DNA of 64,000 nt from Microbacterium imperiale (lineage in GTDB: Bacteria; Actinomycetota; Actinomycetes; Actinomycetales; Microbacteriaceae): positions 1,054,001-1,118,000 of the forward strand of contig NZ_JAGIOK010000001.1 in NCBI RefSeq assembly GCF_017876655.1, read 5' to 3'. Position 1 is the first letter of the stretch. Each line of letters begins with the position of its first letter. Below the pieces are notes generated by a model that did not search any database, was not told the DNA's origin, and saw only the letters and a program-made list of their open reading frames with translations. Positions 37,979 through 47,845 of the stretch are shown here, piece by piece. Both the position numbers and the translations under genes were made by a program.

Positions 37979-39865
37979 TCACGCGCCGAGCGTCTTCTTC
38001 CACGCCTCCGGGGAGACGAGGTCGGGGATCTCGTCCCGGTACTTCCGCGTCAGCTTCGCCCAGCGAAGAGCGAGGCGGCAGTTCATGATGAGACTGCGCA
38101 CGAGGTAACGACGCATGACTCGGCGGTCGCGCTGATACCACGCGACACCGATCCCATCCGGAGCCGTGACCAGCGCCGAGTCGATGTCCGCGAAGCGCCA
38201 CCAGTTGATGTCCGGCGCGGGGATGATGCGCTCGGGATGACGCCGGCTCCCCGCGGTCTCCTTCACCAGAAGCTGGCGGAAGGTGACCCGCAGCGCCAGC
38301 GCGATCGTCGCCAAGGGGTTCGTCGGCCGGCGAACCGGTCCCAGGATCGCCCGCGAGGATCGCCGCACCGGCGGAAGGGTGGAGAGCTCCTCGACGACGC
38401 GCGCGTCGACGAAGTCGGTCCGGATCTCCCGAGCCTGCTGATTCTTCGTCCCGAGCCACTCGTGGAGCCGCGCCGGTCCCGAGAAGACGTCGACCATCGC
38501 CTGGTACCTGAGCTGGACCGTCGAGTACTGGAGCATGAACAGCAGCTTCAGGTCGCCGAGGAAGGAGTGGAGCGGCAGCAGACCGCCACGCGCCACATCC
38601 GAGCGGAGCAGACCCGTGATGATGCGGTTGCGGTGGATGAAGTACTCCTCCCACGTCCGCGTCGGGTCCTTATCGTGCCACGCGAGGTGCCACACGGCGA
38701 CACCCGGCAGACACACGGTCGGGAAGCCGTGCTGCGCCGCCCGGAGGGAGAACTCCACATCGTCGAACTTCAGGAACACCGGCAGCGAGAGGCCGATCTC
38801 GCGCAGCACGGCGGTGGGGATGAGGCACATCCACCAGCCGTTGAAATCGGCGTTCAACCGACGGTGGAGAGTCGGGGTCTCGCGCAGAGTGTCCTCGGCG
38901 AAATCGTGGTCGTATTCGCTCTGCCCGGACGGCGCCATCCAGGACCGCGCCGGATCCCACACCTCACCTTGCGTGTAGAGCACGGCGCGCTCATCCAGGT
39001 GGAGCATGCCGCCCCCGACGATCGTCGGCGTGACGGCGAAATCGGCGAAGCGCACAGCTCGCACGATGGCTTCCGGCTCTGAGATCGCGTCGTCGTCCAG
39101 CAGAAGGACGTACTGGCTGTCGTCGGACTCGAGCGATGCGAGCATGGCGCGCGAGAAGCCGCCCGAGCCACCCATGTTCGGCTGACGCAGCATGACGAGC
39201 CGCTCGCCCAGCGGCTCTGCCGCCGCGGCGAAACCGGGCTGCTCCGACACCAGATCGGTGCCCTGGTCGATGACCACGAGGCGGTCCAGCACGTCGCGGA
39301 CGTCCGCGTTCTCACCGACCGCGCGGATCTGGTTCAGGCAGTACGTCGGCCGGTTGAAGGTCGTGATCCCGACGGTCGTGCGTCCGCCCTGCCAGTCCTC
39401 GGGAACGCTGATCAGCCATTCCGCCGAGACCAGCGTGGCCTCGCTCTGGGCGCAGGCGATATCGAACCAGTAGAAACCGCCGTCGACGAACGATCGGATG
39501 GGGAGATCGAACTCGACGACACCGCCTTCGAACTGCTGCGACGCGACGGCTGAGGCACGTCCGCGAGCGCTCGACTTGTAGACCGAGAGGAGTCCCTCTC
39601 CCTCGACCTGAACGCGCAGACGGACATCGCGCACCGTCGTCCACCGCTGCCAGTAGCTCGCCGCGAAGGCATTGAAGAAGGTACTCAGCGACACGCGCTT
39701 GTGGGCGAAGACGCGGATCGAGCGTCGGCTGAGGATCTCGTATGCCTCACCCGGCTGCGAGCCGTCGCCGGATCCCGTGTCGACGTAGAGAGCGGAGACC
39801 TCTCCCACCCCCTCGACCGGGAAGACGACGCGGTTGACGGGAACGAGACGCTGCGAATCGGACAT
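37979..39865 (-). CDS. GlfT2-like galactofuranosyltransferase (copy B)
   Basis: The 628-residue protein is colinear with copy A: an N-terminal beta domain (TFFNAFAASYWQRWT), GITTFNRPTYC, the metal site LLLDDDAISEPE, FNGWWMCLIP, FDDVEFSLR in place of WDDAEYCLR, and AVWHLAWHDKD. The aromatic changes next to the catalytic Asp pair may alter linkage or acceptor use. The ATG at 39865 has AAGGAAG six bases upstream; the frame open ten codons further lacks a site. It starts eight bases after glf, so the mutase that makes its donor is directly upstream in the same operon. Confidence 0.92.
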   Translation of the reverse strand: MSDSQRLVPVNRVVFPVEGVGEVSALYVDTGSGDGSQPGEAYEILSRRSIRVFAHKRVSLSTFFNAFAASYWQRWTTVRDVRLRVQVEGEGLLSVYKSSARGRASAVASQQFEGGVVEFDLPIRSFVDGGFYWFDIACAQSEATLVSAEWLISVPEDWQGGRTTVGITTFNRPTYCLNQIRAVGENADVRDVLDRLVVIDQGTDLVSEQPGFAAAAEPLGERLVMLRQPNMGGSGGFSRAMLASLESDDSQYVLLLDDDAISEPEAIVRAVRFADFAVTPTIVGGGMLHLDERAVLYTQGEVWDPARSWMAPSGQSEYDHDFAEDTLRETPTLHRRLNADFNGWWMCLIPTAVLREIGLSLPVFLKFDDVEFSLRAAQHGFPTVCLPGVAVWHLAWHDKDPTRTWEEYFIHRNRIITGLLRSDVARGGLLPLHSFLGDLKLLFMLQYSTVQLRYQAMVDVFSGPARLHEWLGTKNQQAREIRTDFVDARVVEELSTLPPVRRSSRAILGPVRRPTNPLATIALALRVTFRQLLVKETAGSRRHPERIIPAPDINWWRFADIDSALVTAPDGIGVAWYQRDRRVMRRYLVRSLIMNCRLALRWAKLTRKYRDEIPDLVSPEAWKKTLGA

Positions 39866-39873
39866 GTTCTTCC

Positions 39874-41055
<1,182 letters not shown>

Positions 41056-41111
41056 TCCGGCTCCCCCTGGACGCCTCGCCAGCGCTCAGTCGGCGCCGAA
41101 GGAGCGTCCGT

Positions 41112-41117
41112 TACGAT
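41112..41117 (+). promoter_or_regulatory. -10 candidate TACGAT of the DUF6541-like operon
   Basis: TACGAT lies 32 bases before the ATG at 41150 in the 139-base divergent gap with glf. A ribosome site GAGAGGA (41132-41138) sits between. Confidence 0.4.
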
Positions 41118-41149
41118 GACTCGTCGTCAATGAGAGGAACCGATGGCTG

Positions 41150-43078
41150 ATGGGTGACACCTGGATCGACATGGCGCCCGCCCTCATCGTGGCGGCCTGT
41201 CTCGCGACGATCCCAGGAGCCGCCGTGGTGTTCGCCGGTTGGCGGTGGCGCCGACCCGGCCTCTACTTCCTGGCTCCGGCCGTCTCGATCGCCATCATCG
41301 CCGTCGCCGCCGTGGCCGCGCCGGTCATCGGTCTGGGTTGGTCGCCGATCCCGGTCCTGGGCCTCACCGTCCTCGCCGCGGTCGCGGCTTATCTCATCGG
41401 GCGCCGCTCACCGGACGCTGCCCCCGAGCGCTGGACCCCTCCGGCCCTGCTCATCGTCATCGCGGCCGCGCTCGTGGCGGCGGCTCTGCTCGGGTGGCGA
41501 CTGGCCACCGTGTTCGGCAGCCCGCAGAACATCTCCCAGACGTTCGACGCCATCGTCCACCTCAACACGGTGGCCTTCGCGATCGATACGTCCAACGCAT
41601 CCGCTCTGCACATCGGGCAGACATCCGACATCCCGTTCTACCCGAACGGGTGGCACGCCTTCACGGCCCTCGTGGCCACCATGACCGGCATCTCGGTTCC
41701 CGCCGCCGTCGCCGTCGCGAACATCGCGATCGGGGCCATCGTCTGGCCGGCCTCGTGCCTCGCCTTGACATGGGCACTCCTCGGCCCCCGCATCGCCGCG
41801 CTCGTGGCGACGGCGGCCCTCGCGACCGGGTTCGGGGCCTTCCCCCTCCTCATCCTGGACTTCGGGGTGCTGTACCCGAACACGATCGCCTACGCGGCAC
41901 TGCCGGCGGGCGTGGCCGCAGCGATCTTCGCCATCGAGGCACGGATCGCACCGGCCGAACGGGTGCGCCGCGGGCTTCTGGCCGTGGCGCTGGCCGGCGG
42001 CATCGCGCTGTGTCATCCCAACGCGCTGCTCGCGCTGGTGGCCTTCTTCGCCGTGATCGCGGGGCGCCGCTGGATCGTCGCGGCGGTACGAACGGCGAGC
42101 CGGCGCGTCCGTGTGACGGCGTCGGCGGGGGTCGTGGCCCTCATCGTCGCCGGCGTGGGCCTGTGGCTGTTCTCGCGCACGAACGAGGAGATGTCGCGCT
42201 GGGGTCCGTGGCAGACCGCGGGTCAGGCACTCGGCGAGGCCCTCAGCGGCGCGCCGCGTCAGTACCCCGTCACGATCCTCGTCTGCGCGCTGATCATCAG
42301 CGGGCTGGTCGTCGTCGCACGACGCCCGGCGAATGTCGACGTCGTGCTCCCGTTCGCCGCGGCTGTCGTCCTCTTCGTCGCCGCAGCCGGCGTCAACGTC
42401 GACAACCCGCTTCGCGAGTTCCTCACTAACCCCTGGTACAACGACCCCTACCGTCTCGCTGCGCTGCTTCCCGCTGCGACCATTCCCGTCGCGTCGCTCG
42501 GGGCGGCCGCGATCGCCGAGTCGCTCGCGCGCGGGATCGCTCGCCGGCGGTGGCCGGCAGCGGTCCGGTACGTCGGCGCTCTGGCCCTGGCCGCCATCGT
42601 CTTCAGCGTCGCCTGGGGTCCCAATGTGACCCATGCCGCCGAGATGGCGCGAGGCAACTACCTTTCGACCCCGGAGAGCCGTCTGCTCGACAGTGACGAA
42701 CAGGAGCTGCTGAACCGCCTTCCCGAGTTGGTCGACGAGGATGCCGTGATCGTGGCCAACCCCTGGACGGGTGCCTCTCTGGCATACGCCCTGGCCGGCC
42801 GCGAGGTGCTCGAGAAGCATGCGTACGGCATCCGCACTCCCGAGGAGGCCCTCCTCGGGAGCAACCTGGCGGACATCGACGACGACCCCGCGGTGTGCGA
42901 AGCCGTGAACCGGGTCGGCGCGGAGTACGTGCTCGACTTCGGGGATCGCAACGTGTTCGATAACCCCGGCGCCGGCACCGAGCACGAGGGGCTCAACAAC
43001 CTCGAGCCCGGCGATCGCCTGGTGCTCGTCGAGGAGACCGGGCCCGACGCCCGCCTCTTCCGGATCGAGGGCTGCTGA
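41150..43078 (+). CDS. Large polytopic membrane protein, DUF6541-like (GT-C type)
   Basis: The 642-residue protein has about twelve membrane helices from residue 7 to 500 and a C-terminal soluble part (about 510-642) with VIVANPWTGASLAYALAGRE. A loop after the third or fourth helix contains FDAIVHLNTVAFAID and FYPNGWHAFTAL. This recalls actinobacterial DUF6541 proteins, thought to be GT-C-type transferases using lipid-linked sugars. The best-spaced ATG after the ribosome site, 41143, opens only a five-codon frame ending at 41157, so the product starts at 41150 or 41171. It shares one base with the next gene (TGATG). Confidence 0.82.
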   Translation: MGDTWIDMAPALIVAACLATIPGAAVVFAGWRWRRPGLYFLAPAVSIAIIAVAAVAAPVIGLGWSPIPVLGLTVLAAVAAYLIGRRSPDAAPERWTPPALLIVIAAALVAAALLGWRLATVFGSPQNISQTFDAIVHLNTVAFAIDTSNASALHIGQTSDIPFYPNGWHAFTALVATMTGISVPAAVAVANIAIGAIVWPASCLALTWALLGPRIAALVATAALATGFGAFPLLILDFGVLYPNTIAYAALPAGVAAAIFAIEARIAPAERVRRGLLAVALAGGIALCHPNALLALVAFFAVIAGRRWIVAAVRTASRRVRVTASAGVVALIVAGVGLWLFSRTNEEMSRWGPWQTAGQALGEALSGAPRQYPVTILVCALIISGLVVVARRPANVDVVLPFAAAVVLFVAAAGVNVDNPLREFLTNPWYNDPYRLAALLPAATIPVASLGAAAIAESLARGIARRRWPAAVRYVGALALAAIVFSVAWGPNVTHAAEMARGNYLSTPESRLLDSDEQELLNRLPELVDEDAVIVANPWTGASLAYALAGREVLEKHAYGIRTPEEALLGSNLADIDDDPAVCEAVNRVGAEYVLDFGDRNVFDNPGAGTEHEGLNNLEPGDRLVLVEETGPDARLFRIEGC

Positions 43079-44271
43079 TGACGGCTGATCGCATCGCGGT
43101 CGTCTACGACTGCCTGTTCCCCTACACGACCGGCGGCGGGGAACGGCAGTACCGGGGGTTCGCGGAGGCATTCGTCGACCTCGGGCGGGAAGTGGACTAC
43201 CTCACCGTCCGTCAGTGGCCGGAGGAAGAGCCGCCTTCGGCGATCTTCTCGGTGGTTCCGCTCGGGGGTGGACTCGACCTCTACGACGACGAGGGCGTCC
43301 GTCGCTCGTCGTCGGCTCTCCGATTCGCCTGGCGCGTGTTCCGCGCCCTGCTGACGAGACGGAACCGCTACGACGCGGTCGTCGTCAGCGCACTCCCCGT
43401 CCTCAACGTGTTCGCGGCGCGCCTCGCGCTGGTCGGATCGCGGACCACGGTGGCGGCGGACTATCTCGAGGTGTGGGGGCGGCACCAGTGGGTCGACTAC
43501 GCCGGTCGGCTCACCGGCAACGTCGCGTGGGCGCTGCAGCGCGCCGCGATCGCCCTCACCCCCCTCGCGACGGCTCACTCCGCCCTCACGTCGAACCGTC
43601 TTCGCAAGGAAGGCTTCCGCGGGCAGATCCTGCTCAGCCCGGGGCTGATCGACGGCGATGCAGCGGTGGCGGAGTCCGAAAACGCGGCATCCCCGTCCTC
43701 GCCGGACGAGGCCTTCGTCCTGTATGCAGGCCGCCATATTCCCGACAAGCGGGTCGAGGCGCTGCCCGCTGCCGTCGCCGCGGTGCGCGAGCGCTACCCG
43801 TCTCTGCGCCTGGTGATCACCGGCCGCGGCGCGAGCACCGGGGCGATCGAGGAGGCGGTAACGGCGGTCGACGGCTGGGATTGGACGTCGATGCCCGGCT
43901 TCGTCAGCGAGAGCGAGCTGCGGGATCTCATGGCCCGCGCGAGCGCCGTGGTGAATCCGTCTCGACGCGAGGGATACGGCCTCGTCGTCGTCGAGGCGGC
44001 CGCGTTCGGGACGCCGACGGTCCTCGTCGCCGACGAGGGCAACGCCTCCACGGAGCTCGTCCAGACCAATGTGAACGGGTTCATTGCGGCTAGTGTGGAA
44101 CCCGGCCCGCTGGGGTCGGCCATCGCGGCCGCGGTCGCCGAAGGCGAGGCGCTGCGTCGTCGAACTCGTGAGTGGTACTCCGAGGCGATTCGCACGCGAA
44201 CCATCCGGAGAACTGTCCAGCAGCTGGCGGATGCGCTGGATGAGCGCTCCGCCGGGCGCAAACGATCCTGA
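43078..44271 (+). CDS. GT4 family glycosyltransferase
   Basis: The 397-residue GT-B enzyme has an N-terminal Rossmann domain with YDCLFPYTTGGGERQYRGFAEA and a C-terminal donor domain containing YAGRHIPDKRVEALP, the ITGRG loop and the retaining-type EX7E motif in REGYGLVVVEAAAFG. No membrane helix. It likely adds a sugar to the lipid-linked chain in the cytoplasm. The ATG at 43078 overlaps the preceding stop by one base, and a GT2 gene follows after 11 bases, so it belongs to the 41150-47844 operon. Confidence 0.92.
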   Translation: MTADRIAVVYDCLFPYTTGGGERQYRGFAEAFVDLGREVDYLTVRQWPEEEPPSAIFSVVPLGGGLDLYDDEGVRRSSSALRFAWRVFRALLTRRNRYDAVVVSALPVLNVFAARLALVGSRTTVAADYLEVWGRHQWVDYAGRLTGNVAWALQRAAIALTPLATAHSALTSNRLRKEGFRGQILLSPGLIDGDAAVAESENAASPSSPDEAFVLYAGRHIPDKRVEALPAAVAAVRERYPSLRLVITGRGASTGAIEEAVTAVDGWDWTSMPGFVSESELRDLMARASAVVNPSRREGYGLVVVEAAAFGTPTVLVADEGNASTELVQTNVNGFIAASVEPGPLGSAIAAAVAEGEALRRRTREWYSEAIRTRTIRRTVQQLADALDERSAGRKRS

Positions 44272-44282
44272 GGAAACCCACC

Positions 44283-45479
44283 GTGAACAGCACTGACGGG
44301 CGAACGCTCGAGCTCACCATCCTGATGCCCTGCCTCAACGAGGCCGAGACGCTCGCGACCTGCATCGAGAAGGCGCAGGGCTACCTCGAACGGTCGGGGG
44401 TCGAGGGCGAGGTTCTGATCTCGGACAACGGCAGCACCGACGGTTCGCAGGAGATCGCGCAGCGATTGGGGGCACGTGTCTCCGCAGCGCCGCGCCGCGG
44501 TTACGGAGCTGCGCTGATCAACGGGATCGAGGCCGCGCGCGGTCGCTACGTCATCATGGGTGACGCCGACGACAGCTACGACTTCACCTCTCTCGACCCC
44601 TTCGTCGAGAAGCTTCGCGACGGATCCGACCTGGTCATGGGCAACCGCTTCGCCGGTGGGATCGAGCCGGGCGCGATGCCGCCTCTGCACAAATACCTCG
44701 GCAACCCGGTGCTGTCTTTCATCGGTCAGCTGTTCTTCCGCCCCAACGTGCGGGATTTCCACTGCGGCCTGCGGGGTTTCAACCGGGCGCGCATCGATGA
44801 GCTCGACCTGCAGACGACCGGCATGGAGTTCGCATCCGAGATGGTCGTGAAGGCGTCGCTCGCGCGGTACCGCATCGACGAGGTGCCGACCACCTTGAAG
44901 AAGGACGGCCGTTCCCGTCCGCCGCACCTGCGCAGCTGGCACGACGGCTGGCGCCACCTGCGCTTCCTGCTGCTGTTCGCACCCCGTTGGCTCTTCGTGT
45001 ACCCGGGCCTGTTCGCCTTCCTGCTCGGCGCGATCGCCGTCGGCACGCTCGCCTTCGGTGGCGTGCAGATCGGCGGCATCGGTTTCGATGTCACGACGAT
45101 GGTCTACGCCGCGGCATTGTGCGTGATCGGCTACCAGTCACTCCTCTTCTTCTGGCTCACGAAGCTGTTCGCGACTCAAGAGGGCTTCCTGCCGGCGAGT
45201 GAGCGGTACCGATCGATCGTGGCCAAGTGGACAGCCGAACGCGGACTGTTGATCGGCCTGGGCCTGTTCGGCATCGGGGTGCTCATCGGCGTCCTGCAGC
45301 TCGTGCGTTGGGGCGGTATGGACTTCGGCCCGCAGGACGCCGCAGAAGTCGTGCGCGTCGCGGTGCCGAGCTCGCTCGGAATCGTGCTCGGTTTCCAGAC
45401 GATCATGATGAGCTTCTTCTCGGGTGTGCTGACGACGCCCCGTCGCGAGCAGAAGCCCGAATCGGTCATCGAAGCGTGA
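44283..45479 (+). CDS. Polyprenyl-phosphate-type GT2 glycosyltransferase with membrane tail
   Basis: The 398-residue protein has a GT2 domain (1-225) with ILMPCLNEAETLATCIEKA, SDNGSTDGSQEIA, GDADDSYDF for metal and GNRFAGGIEPGAMPPLHKYL. Four membrane helices follow, from about 232 to 385. This is the layout of dolichyl- or undecaprenyl-phosphate glucose/mannose synthases, which make lipid-monophosphate sugars used by GT-C enzymes outside. The GT-C-like protein two genes upstream is a plausible user. GTG at 44283 has TGAGGAAA upstream. The next gene overlaps by four bases. Confidence 0.9.
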   Translation: MNSTDGRTLELTILMPCLNEAETLATCIEKAQGYLERSGVEGEVLISDNGSTDGSQEIAQRLGARVSAAPRRGYGAALINGIEAARGRYVIMGDADDSYDFTSLDPFVEKLRDGSDLVMGNRFAGGIEPGAMPPLHKYLGNPVLSFIGQLFFRPNVRDFHCGLRGFNRARIDELDLQTTGMEFASEMVVKASLARYRIDEVPTTLKKDGRSRPPHLRSWHDGWRHLRFLLLFAPRWLFVYPGLFAFLLGAIAVGTLAFGGVQIGGIGFDVTTMVYAAALCVIGYQSLLFFWLTKLFATQEGFLPASERYRSIVAKWTAERGLLIGLGLFGIGVLIGVLQLVRWGGMDFGPQDAAEVVRVAVPSSLGIVLGFQTIMMSFFSGVLTTPRREQKPESVIEA

Positions 45480-46615
45480 GCGCGCCGCGCCGGGTCCTCG
45501 TCGATCTGCTCGGCGTGACCGGGAACAGGGGCGGCACCGAGACGTACGTCCGGGCTCTCCTCCCGCGACTTCCCGAGCACCTGCCCGGCAGCTCCTTCGT
45601 GGCTCTCACGAATCGCGTCGGGGCGGACCTGGTGGGCGGGCTCTTCCCGGGCGATGTGTTCGTGCAGGCGCGCAACTCCGGCACTCCGCGCGAATGGGCC
45701 GTCGCCGCCGCGACGAGCGTCATCCCGGCGGCGCGTCGCCACGGCGCAGACCTGATCTGGTCCCCCGCGAACTTCGGGCCGCTCCGCCCGGGCCCCGTCG
45801 CGCGTGCCGTCACGCTCCATGACGTGATCTACCACGACAGCGCCGGCACCGTAGGCGTCGAACGGGCCATGCGCTGGGCCACCGCGCAACTGAGCGCCCG
45901 CGCCGCGCGGACCGCTGACCGGGTCATCACCGTCTCCCACGCCGCAGCCGCCGACATCGGGCGCCGCCTCGGGATCGACGCCGAGCGCATCGGCGTCGTG
46001 CACAACGGCGTCGCGACGCCCCCGGCTGTCAGAGACGCCCGCGCCGCCGACCTCGGACGCGAGCTCGGGTACGACGCTTCACGACCGATGATCCTCAGCG
46101 TCGGCAACCGGATGCCGCACAAGAACCTGCCGGGTCTGCTGCGGGCCCTCGCGACCATTTCGGCAGCGGAACGCCCGGTTCTCGTGATCCCGGGAGGGTC
46201 GGAACCCGATCCCCTCGCGGCAGAGGCGGCGCATCTCGGACTGTCGCGTGATGTCGTGCTGCCGGGCTGGGTGAGCGAGGACACGCTCGAGCGCCTGTAC
46301 GCGGCCGCGCGGCTCTACGTCTGCCCGTCGCTCGATGAGGGGTTCGGACTTCCGGTCCTCGACGCGCTTAGGCGCGGCACTCCGGTGCTCGCCAACGACG
46401 TAGCGGTCCTCCGCGAGGTCGGCGGGTCGGTGGCGTCGTACGCCGATGCCACCGACCCCCTCCGCTTCGGCGAGGCGATCGGACGGGAACTCCCCCGCGA
46501 CGACGACGAGGCGACGCGACGCGCGCGCCGGGAGTGGGCGGCATCCTTCTCGTGGGATGCCGCCGCCGAAGCCACGGCCGGCCATCTCGTCGCTGCCCGG
46601 AACACGCGCCCGTGA
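45476..46615 (+). CDS. GT4 family glycosyltransferase
   Basis: The 379-residue GT-B protein has VDLLGVTGNRGGTETYVRAL near the start, VTLHDVIYHD, VSHAAAADIGRRLG, the donor-domain NRMPHKNLPGLLRAL and the EX7E pair in SLDEGFGLPVLDAL. Its style is that of mannosyl- or rhamnosyltransferases. GTG at 45476 overlaps the preceding stop (GTGA), and the flippase-like gene overlaps its own stop. Cytoplasmic, probably membrane-peripheral. The exact sugar cannot be read from sequence. Confidence 0.92.
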   Translation: MSAPRRVLVDLLGVTGNRGGTETYVRALLPRLPEHLPGSSFVALTNRVGADLVGGLFPGDVFVQARNSGTPREWAVAAATSVIPAARRHGADLIWSPANFGPLRPGPVARAVTLHDVIYHDSAGTVGVERAMRWATAQLSARAARTADRVITVSHAAAADIGRRLGIDAERIGVVHNGVATPPAVRDARAADLGRELGYDASRPMILSVGNRMPHKNLPGLLRALATISAAERPVLVIPGGSEPDPLAAEAAHLGLSRDVVLPGWVSEDTLERLYAAARLYVCPSLDEGFGLPVLDALRRGTPVLANDVAVLREVGGSVASYADATDPLRFGEAIGRELPRDDDEATRRARREWAASFSWDAAAEATAGHLVAARNTRP

Positions 46616-47844
46616 GAGTGCTGCTCGGGCGGTTGTTCGGCTTCGGTGCCGCTCCCATGGTGGTCGCCGTCGTACCGCTGCTGGTGCTTCCGGTCGCTTC
46701 GCGCATCGAAGGGCCCGCGGGGTGGGCGGCCGTCGGAACCGGGCAGGCTCTCGGCAGCCTCTGCGCGATGATCTGCAGCTACGGCTGGAACGTCGCCGGC
46801 GGCGCGCGTGTGGCGCTCGCGAGCGACGATGCCGCACGCCGCGAGATCTACGCGAACAGTTTCTGGTCGCGACTGATCGTCTTCGGCGTCGTCGGGGCGG
46901 TTCTCGCGACCCTCGCCGGCATCCTGGTGGAGCCGGGCTTCACGGCTGTGGCGGCTCTGGTCGTCCTCGCCACCGGGCTCTCCGGACTCGGCATGGCCTG
47001 GTACGCGGTCGGGACCGGCCGTGCGCGCCTGGTCGTGCAGTACGAGGCCATCCCCATCGCGGTCTTCACCGCAGCGAGCGCTGTCGTCATGCAGCTCACG
47101 GGGGCTCTCATCGCCTTCCCGCTGATGCTGATCGTCGGGACCGCGGGCGGCTTGGTCGCATTGAACCTGCATCTCTACAAGCGGGTGCTTCCTCCGTTCC
47201 GGCCTCGGGACGTCCGGGCGAGCTTCCGGCGCAACCTGTCGATCGCGAGCGCCGACGGGATCGGCGGCAGCTACACGACGGCGCCCGTCCCCCTCGCGCA
47301 GGGCCTCGTCGGAACTCAGGCCGCCGCGGAGCTCACCTCGGCCGACAAGTTCTACCGCATCGGGCTCACGGCCATCCTCGTGATGGGCAACACCCTCCAG
47401 AAGTGGGTGCTCGAGGCCTCCTGGCAGGAGGACCGCGCGCGCCGTCACGCCATCGCTCTGCTGGCCCACCTGGGTGTCGGGATCATCGGGCTCCTCGTGC
47501 TCGTGATCGCCGGACCGGCCGTCGCGACCTGGCTGCTCGGCGCCGAAGTGGCTCCGAGCCCCGCCCTCTTCCCCGCCTACGGGGTGACCTTCCTGATCAT
47601 CTCGCTGACGACACCGCTCATCCGCAATGTCCTGGTCCCCGCGGACCGGAGCCGCACGGTCCTCGTCGCGACCGTCCTGTCTGCGGGCGTGGGTCTTCCG
47701 GCGATGACGGTGTGCGGCCTGCTCGGGGGTGCGACGACGATCGTGTGGGGTCTCGCCCTGTCAGAAGTGGTCGTCCTGGCGATCGTCGGCACCACGGCGG
47801 CCCGGGAGGTCCGCGCGCGGCATCGCGAGGGACGAGCGGAATAG
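46612..47844 (+). CDS. Wzx-like polysaccharide flippase / membrane protein
   Basis: The 410-residue protein has about twelve membrane helices and the general look of MOP-superfamily polysaccharide transporters, with the soluble-loop segment RDVRASFRRNLSIASADGI before helix seven. Wzx proteins flip undecaprenyl-linked repeat units. GTG at 46612 overlaps the previous stop. It is the last gene of the 41150-47844 operon. Its stop is two bases from that of the convergent GT2 gene, with no hairpin between. Low similarity within this family makes the substrate unpredictable. Confidence 0.82.
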   Translation: MRVLLGRLFGFGAAPMVVAVVPLLVLPVASRIEGPAGWAAVGTGQALGSLCAMICSYGWNVAGGARVALASDDAARREIYANSFWSRLIVFGVVGAVLATLAGILVEPGFTAVAALVVLATGLSGLGMAWYAVGTGRARLVVQYEAIPIAVFTAASAVVMQLTGALIAFPLMLIVGTAGGLVALNLHLYKRVLPPFRPRDVRASFRRNLSIASADGIGGSYTTAPVPLAQGLVGTQAAAELTSADKFYRIGLTAILVMGNTLQKWVLEASWQEDRARRHAIALLAHLGVGIIGLLVLVIAGPAVATWLLGAEVAPSPALFPAYGVTFLIISLTTPLIRNVLVPADRSRTVLVATVLSAGVGLPAMTVCGLLGGATTIVWGLALSEVVVLAIVGTTAAREVRARHREGRAE

Positions 47845-47845
47845 C

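Noticed and set aside
46612..47844. Calling this gene wzx with certainty
   Set aside because: The helices and context fit, but the family is too diverse to assign by eye; kept as Wzx-like with lower confidence.
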